This document shows, in pieces, positions 15,263-23,334 of a stretch of 30,063 nucleotides of DNA (its first letter is position 1; every line of letters begins with the position of its first letter). The notes beneath the pieces are model-generated. The model made no database searches and was not told where the DNA came from. It saw nothing but the letters and a program-made list of their open reading frames with translations. Position numbers and translations under genes: made by a program. The stretch is from a virus. The DNA lies in the IMG/VR virus record IMGVR_UViG_3300044998_001229, positions 1-30,063 of that record; one strand, given 5' to 3'.

Positions 15263-15571
15263 GCGCCACTTGTTCAGCAGCAACGCGATGACAAGCCAAA
15301 CGACCAGAGACCAGATGGCCGTTGAAGACAAGAAGATGAAGCCCAGCCGATCAAGGAAAGGCCAGCAATCGTCATGCGCTACATCACAGGAAAAAGCCTC
15401 AGCCCACTGCGTTGAAGCGACCCAGCGACCAGGGGCGATCCACACATCGAACACAATGACAGGCAAGCGAGGCATCAGCCGAGGAAAGACTGCCACGATG
15501 AGCGCCGTGAACATGACGGTCACCAATGCTGCGACCAGGAGGTGACGTGTGAATCGATTGCTGCGCTTCAT
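15257..15571 (-). CDS. Small inner-membrane protein (moron candidate)
   Basis: A 104-residue protein with two hydrophobic segments, HLLVAALVTVMFTALIVAVF (about residues 10-29) and IFLSSTAIWSLVVWLVIALLL (about 79-99). The loop between them holds two Cys (CDVAHDDC) that could form a disulfide if periplasmic. Basic ends (MKRSNR, NKWRS) favour both termini in the cytoplasm. ATG at 15571 is chosen over a TTG at 15604. Such proteins in prophages sometimes exclude superinfecting phages; that role is only a guess here. Confidence 0.6.
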   Translation of the reverse strand: MKRSNRFTRHLLVAALVTVMFTALIVAVFPRLMPRLPVIVFDVWIAPGRWVASTQWAEAFSCDVAHDDCWPFLDRLGFIFLSSTAIWSLVVWLVIALLLNKWRS

Positions 15572-15624
15572 GCTCGCCGGTGTCGGTGTACCGTTCAGTC
15601 CCAAAGAAGATCTCGGCCGGGCGA

Positions 15625-15729
15625 TCAGTCCCGCCCACTCTGCAGCTCCATTTCATCGTCGATGAAACGAAACTGATCGCCGATGAGCTTCTTGTTCGAG
15701 ATCATCTGCTGTAGCCCCTGTGTCGTCTC
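15625..15729 (-). pseudogene. In-frame remnant after the nuclease-like gene's TGA
   Basis: After the TGA at 15732-15730 the same frame stays open for 34 more codons, reading ETTQGLQQMISNKKL and then FRFIDDEMELQSGRD before a second TGA (15627-15625). The composition looks like a real helical C-terminus rather than noise. A CGA to TGA change would explain it. Alternatively the ATG inside it could start a 23-residue peptide, for which there is no ribosome site. Confidence 0.45.
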
Positions 15730-16245
15730 TCAAGCGACGACCGGATCGATGCCGAGCGTCGCGTAGGCGTCGACGTAACGCTCGGCGTCGATGAACTCGC
15801 CCACGGTCTTCACGCCGTTCTCCTTCGTCCGGCCCTGCGGCCTGAAGTCGAGCGAGAGGTGGTAGCTGTCGCTGTTCGGAAACTTGCCGCTGAAGTAGTA
15901 ACGCAAGCCTTCGGCCACCACGGCGGCCGGGAACACGTACACCCGCGGCTCGCCTTGCAATACCGCCAAATCCACACAGCAAATGAACCGACGCTCGATC
16001 GGGATCGCCTCGGCGCTGGGCTCGGCGTACTTCTTCTGCAGGATCCAGCGGCGGGAATACTGTGCCGAGGACTTCACTTCGAGAAAGGCCACGTTCCCGG
16101 CCTTGTCGAACACCAGGATGTCATAGCCGATGGTGGTGCCCCATTGCAGCGTCACCATGTAGCCGCGCTGGGTCAGGCGTGAGGCGACCAGGAACTCGCC
16201 GGCCAGACGATTGAGGTTCTTTTTCTCGTTGCTGACGCGGGTCAT
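15730..16245 (-). CDS. PD-(D/E)XK nuclease-like protein (DUF4365-like)
   Basis: A 171-residue protein. An N-terminal helix with Glu17 (LAGEFLVASRLTQRGY) precedes strands bearing GYDILVFD (Asp42) and FLEVKSS (Glu56, Lys58), the pattern of a PD-(D/E)XK nuclease core as in DUF4365 and related proteins. The function is inferred from these residues only. It starts 3 bases after the vapC stop and so belongs to the toxin-antitoxin operon. The frame continues past its stop codon (see the remnant at 15625-15729), so it may have lost its C-terminus. Confidence 0.65.
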   Translation of the reverse strand: MTRVSNEKKNLNRLAGEFLVASRLTQRGYMVTLQWGTTIGYDILVFDKAGNVAFLEVKSSAQYSRRWILQKKYAEPSAEAIPIERRFICCVDLAVLQGEPRVYVFPAAVVAEGLRYYFSGKFPNSDSYHLSLDFRPQGRTKENGVKTVGEFIDAERYVDAYATLGIDPVVA

Positions 16246-16248
16246 GCC

Positions 16249-16665
16249 TTACGTCTCCGACCATGGATCGATCACCGCGAGTCCGGGATACCGGAAATCG
16301 CGCAGATTGCGGGTGACCAAGGTCAGACCGTGGGTCAGCGCGGTGGCCGCCAGCAGGCTGTCGATGGCCGGCAAGGGCCGGCCCGCCTGAGCCACCAAGT
16401 ACCCCCAGCGATCGGCGACACGCGCGTCGACGGGCAATACCCGTCCGGTGAAGAACCCCGGCAGTTCGACCTCCAGCCAGTCGAGGAGCCGACGCTTGCG
16501 CGCGCCCTCGGCCAAGGCCTCGATGCCCTTGCGCAGTTCGCCCAGGGTCAGGACGGAGAGGTACAGCGTGGTGGCCGGGCGGCCCTCCAGCCAGCGCACG
16601 ACGTTGGCGTCGGGATCACGTCGACGCAGCTCGGACAGGACATTGGTGTCGACGAGGTAGCTCAA
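16249..16665 (-). CDS. vapC: VapC-type PIN-domain toxin
   Basis: A 138-residue PIN-domain ribonuclease. The conserved acidic residues are Asp6 (LVDTNVLSEL), Glu43 (LGELRKGI), Asp102 (PAIDSLLAATAL) and a C-terminal TRNLRDF (Asp123), so the active site looks complete. VapC toxins cut tRNA or rRNA when not neutralised. The gene overlaps the antitoxin by ATGA-type coupling (4 bases) and is followed after 3 bases by the nuclease-like gene. Confidence 0.92.
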   Translation of the reverse strand: MSYLVDTNVLSELRRRDPDANVVRWLEGRPATTLYLSVLTLGELRKGIEALAEGARKRRLLDWLEVELPGFFTGRVLPVDARVADRWGYLVAQAGRPLPAIDSLLAATALTHGLTLVTRNLRDFRYPGLAVIDPWSET

Positions 16666-16913
16666 AGGCTGACCTCACGAGTGAGGCTCTGATCACGCGG
16701 AAAGTCGAGATCCTCGGCATCCGCCAGCGGAGACCGGCGCATGAAGGCGACCAGCGATTCGCCGGTGCCGGCCAGCCGGTCGTAATCCGCACGCGACAGC
16801 ACGACCGCCACCGAGCGGCCGTGCACGGTGATTTCCTGCGGCCCCTCGCGTTCGGCGTCCTTGACGACTTCCGACAGACGCGACTTGGCCTCTTGCATTT
16901 GCCAGGTGTGCAT
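16662..16913 (-). CDS. Phd/YefM-type antitoxin (VapB role)
   Basis: An 83-residue protein. The N-terminal MHTWQMQEAKSRLSEVVKDA and GPQEITVHGRSVAVVLSRADYDRL form the Phd/YefM DNA-binding fold; the C-terminal 30 residues would wrap and block the PIN toxin. Its start (ATG at 16913, weak GAGGG upstream) lies just below a perfect inverted repeat that is the likely autoregulation site. Confidence 0.9.
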   Translation of the reverse strand: MHTWQMQEAKSRLSEVVKDAEREGPQEITVHGRSVAVVLSRADYDRLAGTGESLVAFMRRSPLADAEDLDFPRDQSLTREVSL

Positions 16914-16927
16914 GGCTCAGCCCTCAT

Positions 16928-16946
16928 TCTGACCAGACTGGTCAGA
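16928..16946. promoter_or_regulatory. Inverted-repeat operator of the antitoxin
   Basis: TCTGACCA-GAC-TGGTCAGA is an 8-base perfect inverted repeat with a 3-base centre, 15 bases before the antitoxin start and directly next to the -10 box. This is where a Phd-type dimer would be expected to bind. On the plus strand it is followed by TTTT, so it could also act as a terminator. Confidence 0.6.
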
Positions 16947-16974
16947 TTTTAATCGGTAACGGGATCCAAGCCAA
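16946..16974 (-). promoter_or_regulatory. Promoter of the toxin-antitoxin operon
   Basis: Minus strand TTGGCT (16974-16969), 17-base spacer, TAAAAT (16951-16946). The -35-like hexamer ends one base before the tape measure ATG at 16976. The -10 box touches the operator repeat at 16946. Confidence 0.6.
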
Positions 16975-16975
16975 G

Positions 16976-19675
16976 ATGGCCAGCAACCGTGCCCAAATCC
17001 TGATCAGCGCCGTCGACCAGACCAAGACCGCCTTCGATTCGATCAAGCGGGGCTTGGGTGGACTGACTGATGCCGCCCGCAGCGTCAATGGCGTGCTGGC
17101 CGGCCTGGGCGTGGCGCTGTCGGCGGCCGGGCTCGGGGCGATGGTCAAGTCCGCACTCGACTCGGCCGACGCGCTCAACAAGCTCTCGCAGCGCGTGGGC
17201 ATCACGGTGGAATCGCTCTCCACCCTGGTGCCGGCAGCGGAACTGTCGGGCGTCTCCGCGCAGACCTTCGAGACGGGCCTCAAGAAGCTCGCCACCACGA
17301 TGTTCGAGGCGGCCACGGGCTCGCAGGAGTCCGCCCGGCGCTTTGCGGCTTTGGGCGTGGAGTTCCAGAACCAGGACGGCACGCTGCGCGCGACCGATGC
17401 GGTGCTGCTCGATCTGGCCGAGCGCTTTGCGGCCATGCCCGACGGCGCGCAGAAGTCGGCGCTGGCGGTGCAGCTCTTCGGCAAGAGCGGCGCCGAGCTC
17501 ATCCCCTTTCTGAACCAGGGGCGCGAGGGCATCGCGGCGCTCACCGGCGAGATGGCCGAGCTGGGCGTGCAGATCGGCGGCGAGACCGCCGCGCAGGCGG
17601 AAGTCTTCAACGATGCTCTGGCCAAGCTCCGGCTGGCCACGACGAGCCTGGCCAACCGGGTGATCGAGGCCTTCCTGCCGGCCATGAACGAAATGGCCGG
17701 CGGCATGGTCGAGTCGGCCAAGCAGGGCGGCACGCTGCGCGCAGTTCTGGACGGCGTGATGCTGGTGCTCAAGACCCTGGCGCTGGGGGCCGCCACGGTC
17801 GGCAAGGCCTTCGTCGCCCTGGGGGAGGCCATCGGGGGCGGCATGGCCGCCGCCGTCGAGGCCCTCTCCGGCAACGTCGTGGGCGCCAAGGCCATCATGT
17901 CCGACCTCAAGGGCAGCCTCCTGCGGCGGCTGGACGAGTTGGCCGAGTTCCGCGACAGCCTGTTCGACCCCAAGTCCATCGAGGTCCAGGCCCCGCGCAT
18001 TCAGGCCGACCCGTCGCTCTTGCAGCGCTTCGCCGATCCCGGCAAGACCCGGGACGCGGCGAGCGCCCGGGCCGCGTTGCTCAAGGCGCAGATGGAGGCC
18101 GAGTTCGCCTTGCTCAAGGACGGCCTGGCGCGCCAGAAGCAGGCACTCGACACGGCCCTGCAAGACCGGCTGGTGTCGATTCGCGATTACTACACGCAGA
18201 AGACGCAGCTGGAGCAGCGCGAGATCGACACCGAGATCGAGCGCCGCCAGCAGGAACTCGCCGCCCAACGCGCCCTCATCGCCGATCCGCGCGCCTCCGA
18301 GTCCGAGCGGCTGCGTGCCAAGGGCGATGTCGCCAAGGCCGAGGCCGATCTCATCACACTCAACAACCGCCGCGCCGATGTCGAGCAGGCCAACGCTCGC
18401 GCCGCCGCCCGGGCCGAGCGGGAACTGGCCGATGCCTTGGCCCAGGCGCGCGAGGAACTGGCCCAGCTCACCGGCACCGACACGGCCGAGCAGCGGCGTG
18501 CGGCCATCGAGCGCGGCTACCAGGATCTGCGTGCGCGGCTGGCGGCCGAGAACGACGCCGCGGGCGTCTCGCTGATCGACCGGCTCATCGACGTCAAGGC
18601 AGCGCAGGCCAACCTGGCCGCACTCGAAACCGCGTGGCGGCAGGTCACCGAACGGCTGCGCAACGCGCAGGAGGCCATCGGCATCCAGCAGCAGGCCGGG
18701 CTGCTCACCGAAGCCCAGGCACGCGAACGCATCATCGCCTTGCAGCGCGAGTCCGCGGCCGAGATGCAGCGCCTGTTGCCTGCGATGCAGCAGGCCGCGC
18801 GGGCGATCGGGCCCGATGCGGTGCTGCGCGTGCAGGCCTTCAACAATGAGCTGGAGCGCACGCGGCTCGTCACCGATCAGCTGGCGCCGTTGTGGAACGG
18901 CATCGGCGAGAGCTTCGGCACGGCCTTGCAGGCCATGGTCACCGGCGCGCAGAGTTGGCGCGCGGCAATGGCCGGGCTGTTCCGGCAGGTGGCCAATGCC
19001 TTCTTGCAGCAGATCGTGATCCAGCCCTTCCAGCAGTGGGTGGCCATGCAGGCGCGCATGCTGGCAATGAAGCTGGGCTTCGTGCAGCAAGAGCAGGCGA
19101 TCGAGCAAGCGGCGGCCGCCCAGTCGGTCGCGCGGAAGTCCGCCGAGACGACGGCCAAGGTCTCGATGGATGCCGCCCAGGCCGGCGCGGGCGCGGCGGC
19201 GTCGCAGGCCTCCATCCCCATCGCCGGCCCCGCATTGGCGGTCGCCGCGATGGCCGCGATGGTGGCCGCGGTCATGGCGCTGCTGGGCGGCATCAAGAAG
19301 TTCGCCGCCGGCGGCTACGTCACCGGCCCGGGCACCAGCACCTCGGATTCGATCCCGGCTCGGCTGTCGGCGGGCGAGTACGTGGTGCGCGCGGCGGCCG
19401 TGCAGCGCGTGGGCGTGGCCTTCCTGGATGCGATCAACGGCCTGCGCACGCCGCCGGCCTGGGACGGGCAGCGCCTGGCCTTCGCCGCCGGCGGCCTGGT
19501 GCCCACCGTGCAGGTGGCGCCGGCCGCACCGCAGGTGAACAACGCCGTGCGCATCGTCAACGCCATCGACCCGGGCGTTACGCACGACCACCTGCAGACC
19601 CCCGCCGGCGAGCGGGTGATCCTCAACATCATCGGGCGCAACGCGCGCGCGGTGCGCTCAGCGCTGCAAGGATGA
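16976..19675 (+). CDS. Tail tape measure protein
   Basis: An 899-residue protein that sets tail length and is threaded through the tube. The N-terminus (AQILISAVDQTKTAFDSIKRGLGGL) is typical, followed by a long helical body with coiled-coil stretches (about residues 350-600, rich in Glu, Gln, Arg and Ala). Hydrophobic segments near 55 (VLAGLGVALSAAGLGAMV) and 745-770 (AGPALAVAAMAAMVAAVMALLGG) may be the channel-forming parts. The C-terminus has FAAGGYVTGPGTSTSDSIPARLSAGEYVVRA, a common tape-measure ending. The ribosome site is weak, and the start region is shared with the promoter of the toxin-antitoxin operon. Confidence 0.92.
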   Translation: MASNRAQILISAVDQTKTAFDSIKRGLGGLTDAARSVNGVLAGLGVALSAAGLGAMVKSALDSADALNKLSQRVGITVESLSTLVPAAELSGVSAQTFETGLKKLATTMFEAATGSQESARRFAALGVEFQNQDGTLRATDAVLLDLAERFAAMPDGAQKSALAVQLFGKSGAELIPFLNQGREGIAALTGEMAELGVQIGGETAAQAEVFNDALAKLRLATTSLANRVIEAFLPAMNEMAGGMVESAKQGGTLRAVLDGVMLVLKTLALGAATVGKAFVALGEAIGGGMAAAVEALSGNVVGAKAIMSDLKGSLLRRLDELAEFRDSLFDPKSIEVQAPRIQADPSLLQRFADPGKTRDAASARAALLKAQMEAEFALLKDGLARQKQALDTALQDRLVSIRDYYTQKTQLEQREIDTEIERRQQELAAQRALIADPRASESERLRAKGDVAKAEADLITLNNRRADVEQANARAAARAERELADALAQAREELAQLTGTDTAEQRRAAIERGYQDLRARLAAENDAAGVSLIDRLIDVKAAQANLAALETAWRQVTERLRNAQEAIGIQQQAGLLTEAQARERIIALQRESAAEMQRLLPAMQQAARAIGPDAVLRVQAFNNELERTRLVTDQLAPLWNGIGESFGTALQAMVTGAQSWRAAMAGLFRQVANAFLQQIVIQPFQQWVAMQARMLAMKLGFVQQEQAIEQAAAAQSVARKSAETTAKVSMDAAQAGAGAAASQASIPIAGPALAVAAMAAMVAAVMALLGGIKKFAAGGYVTGPGTSTSDSIPARLSAGEYVVRAAAVQRVGVAFLDAINGLRTPPAWDGQRLAFAAGGLVPTVQVAPAAPQVNNAVRIVNAIDPGVTHDHLQTPAGERVILNIIGRNARAVRSALQG

Positions 19676-19682
19676 CCAGACC

Positions 19683-20741
19683 ATGGCACTGCTCTTCATC
19701 GACGGCTTCGACCACTACGACCCGCAGCAACTCGATGCCTTTGGCGACCCGTGGCTCTCGCGCGGCAAGGCGGCGTATCTCTCGCCGCAGGCCACCCGCA
19801 TCGCAGGCCGGCGGCCTTCGTCCTACGCCTTGCGCCTGCTGGCAGGGCCCGGCGGCGGCTACGTCAAGAATCTGGAGGCCGGGCGCACCAGCCTGATCGT
19901 GGGCGCGGCGCTGCGCGTGGCACCCTTCGAGAACACCGGCGAGGAGCCGCTCTTGCTCGGCGTGCGCGACACCAGCGCGCAGGTCGCCCACTTCGTGCGG
20001 ATCGGCGAGGACGGGCGGCTCAAGCTCTACCGTCGTCAGTCCGGCTGGGACCAGTGGCTCTCGACCTCGGTCACCACCGCCGCCGCGCGCGGCTGGCACT
20101 ATGTGGAGCTGCAGATCGTGCAGGGCACGAGCAATGGCACGCTGAACGTGCGCGTCAACGGCGTGCTTGCGATCACCCTATCGGCGCAGAACACGACTCA
20201 GGGCGGCGGTCCGCTGCTCACGGCCTTCGTGGGGGCCATCCCCGGCCAGGCCTGCCCGGTCAGCGTGGACGTGGACGACCTGTACCTGGCCGACACCTCG
20301 GGCACGATCAACAACACATTCCTCGGCGACGTGCGGGTCGATGCCTTGAAGCCGCAAGGCCGGGGCGGCCTGAACCAGTGGACGGTCGAGCCTGCGGGGC
20401 TGCCTGCCTGGGCGGCGGTGAGCGATGCCGATGAGGCCACCGCCATCCGCGCCGCCACGGCTGGCCTGCGCCAGACCTTCGACGTGGAAGCGCTGCCGGC
20501 GATGAGCGCCCCGGCCGTCCACGGCGTGCAGGTGACGCTGCTGGCCCGCAAGACGGATGCCGGCAACGGCCGCGTGCGCGCTTTGGCCGTGAGCGGTGCG
20601 CAGACGGCGGTGAGCGCCGACATCAACCTGCAAGAGCAAGCGGCCTGGCACACGGCGCTGTTCGAGCGCAACCCGAACGGCAACGTGCCGTGGACGGAAG
20701 GCGCGTTCAACGCCGCCGAGTTCGGGCTGGAGTCGGCATGA
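19683..20741 (+). CDS. Lectin-like (concanavalin A-like fold) tail protein
   Basis: A 352-residue protein beginning MALLFIDGFDHYD, a start shared by many phage tail proteins. Residues about 40-210 alternate strands (SYALRLL, TSLIVGAALRV, AHFVRIGEDGRLKLYR, HYVELQIVQG, GTLNVRVNGVLAITL, VSVDVDDLYLAD) in the manner of a jelly-roll or LamG-type domain. It probably binds surface glycans or stabilises the distal tail. The C-terminal part is a second beta-rich domain. The call rests on strand pattern and position. Confidence 0.65.
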   Translation: MALLFIDGFDHYDPQQLDAFGDPWLSRGKAAYLSPQATRIAGRRPSSYALRLLAGPGGGYVKNLEAGRTSLIVGAALRVAPFENTGEEPLLLGVRDTSAQVAHFVRIGEDGRLKLYRRQSGWDQWLSTSVTTAAARGWHYVELQIVQGTSNGTLNVRVNGVLAITLSAQNTTQGGGPLLTAFVGAIPGQACPVSVDVDDLYLADTSGTINNTFLGDVRVDALKPQGRGGLNQWTVEPAGLPAWAAVSDADEATAIRAATAGLRQTFDVEALPAMSAPAVHGVQVTLLARKTDAGNGRVRALAVSGAQTAVSADINLQEQAAWHTALFERNPNGNVPWTEGAFNAAEFGLESA

Positions 20742-22300
20742 CCGAGCGGGTGCTCGCCGAAACACTGGCGGAGGCCGCAGCACAACCGGCGGCGATGGCG
20801 CAGGTGCTTGAGCAGCGAGCCGAGGCGATCTCGCGCGCGGCCTTCGGGACGCTGGCCGCCACGGCGCTGGCCGAGACCTCGAGCCAGCCGCTGCCGGCCC
20901 CGCAGCTTCCGACGCTGTGGGCCGAGACGCTCACCGAACCTGCGCCGCCACTGCGCGCCACGGCGCTCTGGGTCGAGGTGTTGCGCCGTGACACCGCCGC
21001 GGCGGCGATGGTCTCGACCGCGCTGGACGCCTTCGGCGAGACGCCCTGGCCCGAGGCCCCGCGCGGGGTGTTTGCCTTCCGGCACGACTGGGCCGAACCC
21101 CTGGTCGAGCGTCTGCACTGGGCCACCGGTGTGGTGCGGCTCGCCTCCGGCAACGAGGCGCGGCAGGCCCAGCGGCGCGTGCCGCGGCGCTTCTTCACCT
21201 ACCACATGGGCCACGGGCGGGCGAGCGACGCGCTCGTGGCCGAGTGGCTGGCCGACCACCTGGGCCGGCTGGCCTGGTGGCCGCTGCCGCAACACGCGGT
21301 GACGCTGACGGCCGCGGCCGCTGCGGGGGCGCAGTGGCTGCCCGTGACGGCGGCGAATGCGGCGGGCTTTGTGCCGGCACGGGGTCGCTGGCGGCTGGAG
21401 CGCGACGGCTTGCACGGGCCTGCCGAGGGCCAGCGCTTTGCGCTGCTGATCGCTGCGGACGGCTGGCAGGTGCTGACACTGGCCGAGGTGGAACCCGAGC
21501 GCCTGTGGCTCACCGAGCCGCTGACGCGCCCGATCCCCGCAGGCGCGAGCGTGCTGCCCTTGGTCGAGGGCGTGGCGGTCGAACCCGCCGAGTTCACGCA
21601 AGGGGTGCCGGGCATCATGGCCGGCAGCGTTACCGCCCAGGTGGCCTTTGAGCCGATGCCGGACGAAGGGCTGCTCGACGATCCCTGGCTCGACGGCTGG
21701 CCCGTCTGGCCCGATGGCAACTGGCGCGACGATCCATCCGTCACGGCGCAGGCGATGGTGACGGCACAAGACCTGTCGCCCGCCGATCCCTGGGTCCGCC
21801 GCGACGACCCGTGGCCGACGACGAGCTTCCAGCGCCGGTTTCTGGCCGCCGGGCGTGAAGACATCGCCCGCTGGCGCGCACGGTTGTACCGCGCCCAAGG
21901 GCGGCTCGGTGCCTGTTGGCTGCCCGACGGCCTGGCGCCGGTGTTGCACGTGACGGCCGATGCCGACATCGAGGACGGCTTCTTGCGCGTGGGCGCGGCG
22001 GACCTCGCCGCCTTCTGGCACCGCCCGGCCGGGGCCCTGATCCTGCATCCGGACGGCAGCCGTCAGCCCGTGCTCACCGCTGGCTGCCATCGCGATGACG
22101 GCGGCGTGCTGGTGCTGCGCTGCGGGCTGGAAGCGCCGGTGCCCGCCGGCAGCCGCCTCCTGCGTCTTGCGCGCTGCCGGCTGGACCACGACGCGGTGGA
22201 CCTGCACTGGCACACGCCGGGCCTCGTGGAGATTCCCCTGACCCTGCGCCGGCTGCCCGAGCCGCGCGGCAACGACCGCGCGGTCTACACCCCATCCTGA
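20738..22300 (+). CDS. Distal tail structural protein (520 aa)
   Basis: A 520-residue protein whose start overlaps the previous stop by ATGA. The first 90 residues hold a degenerate repeat with a period near 18 residues (VLAETL at 5, VLEQRA at 23, ALAETS at 43, LWAETL at 60, LWVEVL at 77). Beyond it lies a region rich in Trp and Arg (RRFFTYHMGHGRASDALVAEWLADHLG) and several beta domains, with RDDPWPTTSFQRRFLAAGREDIARWRARLYRAQGR near residue 350, typical of GTA-like distal tail proteins. It is followed by the DUF2163-like gene, as in gene transfer agents and related siphoviruses. Confidence 0.6.
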   Translation: MTERVLAETLAEAAAQPAAMAQVLEQRAEAISRAAFGTLAATALAETSSQPLPAPQLPTLWAETLTEPAPPLRATALWVEVLRRDTAAAAMVSTALDAFGETPWPEAPRGVFAFRHDWAEPLVERLHWATGVVRLASGNEARQAQRRVPRRFFTYHMGHGRASDALVAEWLADHLGRLAWWPLPQHAVTLTAAAAAGAQWLPVTAANAAGFVPARGRWRLERDGLHGPAEGQRFALLIAADGWQVLTLAEVEPERLWLTEPLTRPIPAGASVLPLVEGVAVEPAEFTQGVPGIMAGSVTAQVAFEPMPDEGLLDDPWLDGWPVWPDGNWRDDPSVTAQAMVTAQDLSPADPWVRRDDPWPTTSFQRRFLAAGREDIARWRARLYRAQGRLGACWLPDGLAPVLHVTADADIEDGFLRVGAADLAAFWHRPAGALILHPDGSRQPVLTAGCHRDDGGVLVLRCGLEAPVPAGSRLLRLARCRLDHDAVDLHWHTPGLVEIPLTLRRLPEPRGNDRAVYTPS

Positions 22301-22303
22301 CCG

Positions 22304-23089
22304 ATGAGCGAGCGCGCGTTGCACGAAGTCGAGCTCTATGCCTTCGAGGGCACGAGCGGCACGTTCCATCTCACCCCGCACGAGTTCGACGTGGCGATCG
22401 GCGGCCACCGCTACGAGCGCTGCCCGCTCGAGCGAAACGCGCTGGCGTTGGGGGCGGAAGCCGCCAAGAGCGCGCTGGAGTTGACGCTGCCGCCCGATCA
22501 CGCGCTCGTGCGCCATCTGCTGCAGGCGGCGATCACCGGCGAGGCCACCGTGGTGCACTTGCGCCTGGCCCGGCGCGCCGACTGGGACGACGCTTGGTGG
22601 CTTGCCGGCACGCGCTGGATGGGGCGGGTGCTGGGGGTCGAAGTGGCTGACGATGTGGCGCGCATTCGCTGCGAGTCCGCGCAGGTCAGCTTGAAGCGCA
22701 TCGGCTTGCGCCGGCTCTACAGCCGGCAGTGTTCCCACGTGCTGTATTCGGCAGCGTGCGGCGCGACGCCGATCTCGGCCAGCGCCGAAGTGATCCGCTG
22801 CGAAGGCCGTCAGGTGGAACTCACCGGCATCGCGCCCGCCGTGGCCGGGATGCTCGCTGGCGGCTGGCTCGAGACGCCCACAGGCGCGCGCCACATGATC
22901 GTGAGCGAATGGGGTTCCGGCGTGGAGTTGCTCTATCCGGTGGCCATAGAAGCCGGCACCGGGGTGCTGCTGACGGTGGGCTGCGACCACAGCACGGCCA
23001 CGTGCGCATCGCGCTTCGACAACCTCGACAACTACGGCGGGTTTCCCGCCATCCCCAGCAAGAACCCGTTTTCGACCGGCGTGTTCTGA
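22304..23089 (+). CDS. DUF2163 / BR0599-type tail protein
   Basis: A 261-residue protein. The C-terminal region with RRLYSRQCSHVLYSAACGA and CDHSTATCASRFDNLDNYGGFPAIP is the hallmark of the phage BR0599/DUF2163 C-terminal domain, with four conserved cysteines that may bind a metal or cluster. In gene transfer agents and many siphoviruses this is a hub or tail-tip component. It starts 3 bases after the preceding stop. Confidence 0.85.
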   Translation: MSERALHEVELYAFEGTSGTFHLTPHEFDVAIGGHRYERCPLERNALALGAEAAKSALELTLPPDHALVRHLLQAAITGEATVVHLRLARRADWDDAWWLAGTRWMGRVLGVEVADDVARIRCESAQVSLKRIGLRRLYSRQCSHVLYSAACGATPISASAEVIRCEGRQVELTGIAPAVAGMLAGGWLETPTGARHMIVSEWGSGVELLYPVAIEAGTGVLLTVGCDHSTATCASRFDNLDNYGGFPAIPSKNPFSTGVF

Positions 23090-23106
23090 ACCCCGGAGAC
23101 ATCGCC

Positions 23107-23334
23107 ATGTGGTACCTCGTCGTCCTCGTCGTGGCCGCGCTGGTGTCGGTGGCGCTCGCGCCCAAGCCCCCCAGCCCCAAACCCGCTGAACTCTCCGACC
23201 TCGACGCGCCCACGGCCGAGGAGGGGCGACCGATCCCGGTCGTGTTCGGCGCCGTGCTGCTGCGCGGGGCCAATGTCGTGTGGTACGGCGACCTGGAGGC
23301 CGAGCCGATCAAGAAGAAGGGCGGCAAGAAGTGA
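23107..23334 (+). CDS. Small membrane-anchored tail-tip protein (75 aa)
   Basis: A 75-residue protein. Residues 2-17 (WYLVVLVVAALVSVAL) form a hydrophobic segment, followed by a Pro-rich stretch and a conserved-looking motif GRPIPVVFGAVLLRGANVVWYGDLE that resembles the first strand of tip-attachment proteins. The C-terminus is Lys/Gly-rich. GGAGA lies upstream of ATG 23107. In similar phages this small gene always precedes the tip protein gene; its function is not known. Confidence 0.7.
   Translation: MWYLVVLVVAALVSVALAPKPPSPKPAELSDLDAPTAEEGRPIPVVFGAVLLRGANVVWYGDLEAEPIKKKGGKK

Noticed and set aside
15270-15545. Plus-strand reading frame opposite the small membrane protein gene
   Set aside because: No ribosome site and a composition without fold-like pattern; the minus frame has two clear membrane segments.
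16949-19591. Long minus-strand reading frame (880 codons) opposite the tape measure gene
   Set aside because: Rich in Arg, His, Gly and Leu, without recognisable domains; it is the usual antisense artefact of high GC third positions. The same holds for the long minus frames at 7946-9859, 20198-22990, 23309-25798, 1336-2928 and 9810-11168.
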